The notes under the pieces are model-generated. The model was given only the letters and a program-made list of their open reading frames with translations. It had not been told where the DNA came from and ran no database searches. A stretch of 7,903 bases of DNA, taken from the NCBI GenBank assembly GCA_013695075.1, contig JACDBE010000377.1:1-7903 (forward strand). The letters are read 5' to 3'. Position numbers and translations under genes: made by a program. Of the stretch, positions 6,034 to 7,903 are shown in pieces (the stretch's first letter is position 1; each line of letters opens with the position of its first letter). The stretch is from Acidimicrobiia bacterium (GTDB lineage: Bacteria > Actinomycetota > Acidimicrobiia > Spongiisociales > UBA5794).

Positions 6034-7368
6034 ATGAACCAAGACCTCACCGCCGCCGTCGACAGCCTGCTTCCAGCCATCCGTGGGGAGCTGGAGGCCA
6101 TGGTGCGCATTCCCTCGGTGAGCACCGCCGCCTTCGATCCGGCCGAGGTGCGCCGTTCGGCCGAGCACGTGGCCGACACCTTGAGGCGGTACGGGCTGTC
6201 CGACGCCCGGCTCCTCGAGATCGAGGGAGCTCATCCCGCCGTCTTCGGCCATGTGGCCGGACCCGACGGCACCCCCACCGTGCTGCTGTATGCCCACCAC
6301 GACGTACAACCGCCCGGCCCGGATGACCTGTGGACCTCGGCGCCGTTCGAACCGGTGGAGCGCCACGGCCGGCTGTTCGGTCGAGGATCGTCGGACGACA
6401 AGGCCGGGATCGCCGTTCATCTCGGTGCCATCGCCGCCCACGGCAGCCGCCCCCCGGTGACGGTGAAGGTGTTCGTCGAGGGTGAGGAGGAGATCGGTTC
6501 GGTCCACCTCCCACAATTCATTGACCGCTACCGGGACCTGCTCGCCGCCGACGTCTATGTGATCGCCGATTCCGGGAACTGGCGGGTCGGGGTGCCCGCC
6601 CTCACCACCTCGCTACGCGGTCTGGTCGACTGCGTCGTCGAGGTGCGCACCTTGGAGAAGGGCACCCACAGCGGGCAGTTCGGCGGGGCGTTTGCCGACG
6701 CCCTCACCTCGCTGTGCCGGCTGCTGGCCACCCTCCACGACGAAGCCGGCAACGTCGCCATCGAGGGGTTGGGCGGCTACCCGGTGGACCCGCTGGACCT
6801 CACCGAGGACGAGCTGCGCCAGCAGGCGGGCGCCCTTCCCGGTACCGAGCTCATCGGGACCGGCACTCTCACCGAGCGCACCTGGACCAGACCGGCGTGC
6901 TCGGTGCTCGCCATCGACTCTCCACCGGTGGCGGAGGCGATCAACCAGCTGCTCCCTTCGGCCCGAGCCAAGGTCAGCGTGCGCATCCCACCGGGGACCG
7001 ACCCGGAAAAGGCGATGGACGCCCTGATCGGCCACCTCGAGGCGAATGTGCCCTGGGGCGCAGAGGTGACGGTCACCCCCGGTTCGCATGGGGCACCCAT
7101 CGCCCTGTCCACAGACGGCGCCGCCGGGGATGCGTGGCGCGCTGGGTTCGCCGAGGCGTGGGGCGCCCCCGCCGTCGAGATCGGTGTCGGCGGCACCATC
7201 CCGTTCGTCGCCGAATTCCAGGAGGCGTACCCTGACGCCGCTGTCCTGCTCACCGGGGTGGCCGATCCCACCAGCAGGGCCCACGGTCCGGACGAGAGCC
7301 TGGACCTTGCCGACCTGCGCAACGGCATCCTCGCCGAAGCCATCGCCCTGCGAGTACTCGCCGGCTGA
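6034..7368 (+). CDS. M20-family metallopeptidase (dipeptidase/carboxypeptidase-like)
   Basis: A cytoplasmic two-metal hydrolase of the M20/ArgE/DapE superfamily, most like the dipeptidases that process short peptides; the exact substrate cannot be read from sequence. The 444 residues are the usual length. The catalytic domain has YAHHDVQP (86-93, metal His88 and Asp90), FGRGSSDDKAG (115-125, bridging Asp121), EGEEEIGS (149-156, catalytic Glu152 and metal Glu153), IADSGNW (177-183, Asp179) and, near the C-terminus, SRAHGPDESL (414-423, His417), so the full metal set is intact. The dimerisation (lid) domain lies at roughly 190-300. There is no signal peptide. The ATG at 6034 lacks a Shine-Dalgarno sequence but has TAGCCT at leaderless spacing. 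The stop lies 8 nt from the stop of the convergent PIN toxin gene. Confidence 0.93.
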   Translation: MNQDLTAAVDSLLPAIRGELEAMVRIPSVSTAAFDPAEVRRSAEHVADTLRRYGLSDARLLEIEGAHPAVFGHVAGPDGTPTVLLYAHHDVQPPGPDDLWTSAPFEPVERHGRLFGRGSSDDKAGIAVHLGAIAAHGSRPPVTVKVFVEGEEEIGSVHLPQFIDRYRDLLAADVYVIADSGNWRVGVPALTTSLRGLVDCVVEVRTLEKGTHSGQFGGAFADALTSLCRLLATLHDEAGNVAIEGLGGYPVDPLDLTEDELRQQAGALPGTELIGTGTLTERTWTRPACSVLAIDSPPVAEAINQLLPSARAKVSVRIPPGTDPEKAMDALIGHLEANVPWGAEVTVTPGSHGAPIALSTDGAAGDAWRAGFAEAWGAPAVEIGVGGTIPFVAEFQEAYPDAAVLLTGVADPTSRAHGPDESLDLADLRNGILAEAIALRVLAG

Positions 7369-7376
7369 CCCGCGTC

Positions 7377-7808
7377 TCAGGCGAAGGGGTCCCGCACGTC
7401 AATGCCGTCGAATCGGCGGAAGCCACGGTCACGGGTGAAGATGATTCGAACGCCGTGCTGACGCATCAGCGCCGCCAGATGGGCGTCAGGCACCCCGTTG
7501 CCGCGGGCCCGACCCAGTGATGTCGCGCGGAACATGTCCCAGAAGCCCTCGATCTCACCCGGCGCTCGGACGTGCGGGCGCTCGAGCAATGCCGCCACGT
7601 TGGCCATCGCCTCTTCGGGCGCCAGCGGCCTGGGCAGGATCGAAGGATGCGTCACCAACTGCAGGAAGCCCATGAGCACCGGCCAGAACAGGTAGATCAG
7701 GTCCGGTCCAGCGGCCAGTGAGGCGATCAGGCCCTTCGCTTGGTCGTGAACAGGATCGACCTTGTTCGACGCGTATACGAGGATGTTGGTGTCGACGGTG
7801 GCGCTCAT
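7377..7808 (-). CDS. VapC-like PIN-domain ribonuclease toxin
   Basis: A 143-residue PIN-domain protein, probably the toxin of a type II toxin-antitoxin pair that cleaves RNA when freed from its antitoxin. The N-terminus TVDTNILVYASN (4-15) carries the first catalytic acid, Asp6. VPDAHLAALMRQHG (106-119) provides Asp108, and FTRDRGFRRF (124-133) provides Asp127. The second acid usual for PIN domains is not evident: the helix reads FWPVLMGFLQLVTHP (41-55), with Gly47 near where Glu is common. Related VapC-like proteins with a similar FL-L-T-P helix exist, so this may be a subfamily trait rather than inactivation. The ATG at 7808 overlaps the stop of the upstream antitoxin frame (ATGA), implying one coupled operon. 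The gene is convergent with the M20 peptidase, with 8 nt between stops. Confidence 0.88.
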   Translation of the reverse strand: MSATVDTNILVYASNKVDPVHDQAKGLIASLAAGPDLIYLFWPVLMGFLQLVTHPSILPRPLAPEEAMANVAALLERPHVRAPGEIEGFWDMFRATSLGRARGNGVPDAHLAALMRQHGVRIIFTRDRGFRRFDGIDVRDPFA

Positions 7809-7903
7809 CGGCGCCCGTCAAGCACAGCCTCAACGGCGTCACGATCCTCGAGGTCCACGAGCGGTCGCCCCAGGTCTCGAGCAATCCAGTTGAAGGTGTC
7901 TTC
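7805..7903 (-). CDS. Antitoxin of the PIN toxin module (C-terminal end only)
   Basis: On the minus strand a frame is open from the right edge and ends at TGA (7807-7805), overlapping the toxin ATG by four bases. It encodes 32 residues starting EDTFNWIARDLGRPLVDLED and ending with an acidic then Arg-Arg tail. Position, overlap and size fit the antitoxin that normally precedes a vapC-like gene. The N-terminal DNA-binding part lies outside the window, so the antitoxin class (ribbon-helix-helix, AbrB or Phd) cannot be stated. Confidence 0.6.
   Translation of the reverse strand, partial: EDTFNWIARDLGRPLVDLEDRDAVEAVLDGRR

Noticed and set aside
5176..6516. Minus-strand frame of 446 codons antisense to the sulfotransferase and the start of the M20 gene
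   Set aside because: It spans two real plus-strand genes and their terminator/promoter region and has no domain-like sequence, so it is a codon-composition shadow.

Overview
The window is very GC-rich and densely coded, with short intergenic gaps. Codon third positions are strongly G/C, and the gene types and promoter style suggest an actinobacterium: a sigma factor paired with an RskA-type anti-sigma factor, and TAnnnT -10 hexamers placed for leaderless transcripts. A lineage such as Acidimicrobiia is plausible, but this is inference because no phylogenetic marker gene is present.

Left part (1-3088): the 3' end of a CoA-binding (YccU-type) protein is followed by a 187-nt gap holding three hairpins in tandem. 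Next comes a tightly coupled pair for the oxidative pentose phosphate pathway: a short-form 6-phosphogluconate dehydrogenase and glucose-6-phosphate dehydrogenase (zwf), which overlap by one base. Together they would supply reduced nicotinamide cofactor and ribulose-5-phosphate. No lactonase gene lies between or beside them.

Middle part (3000-5922): an ECF sigma factor overlaps its membrane-anchored zinc-finger (ZAS/RskA) anti-sigma factor by four bases and has a candidate self-recognised promoter upstream. A convergent YIP1-family membrane protein follows on the minus strand. A PAPS-dependent sulfotransferase is then read divergently from it. The sulfotransferase start codon overlaps the stop of a ten-codon upstream reading frame, whose own ATG sits exactly six bases behind a -10-like hexamer.

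Right part (5923-7903): an M20-family metallopeptidase appears to be expressed from a leaderless transcript. It converges on a type II toxin-antitoxin module on the minus strand, consisting of a VapC-like PIN-domain ribonuclease and the last 32 residues of its antitoxin, cut by the window edge.

Most genes belong to known families. The observations most worth following up are in the non-coding sequence: the leaderless mini-ORF coupled to the sulfotransferase, the tandem and partly mutually exclusive hairpins before the pentose phosphate operon, and the candidate autoregulatory region of the sigma factor.
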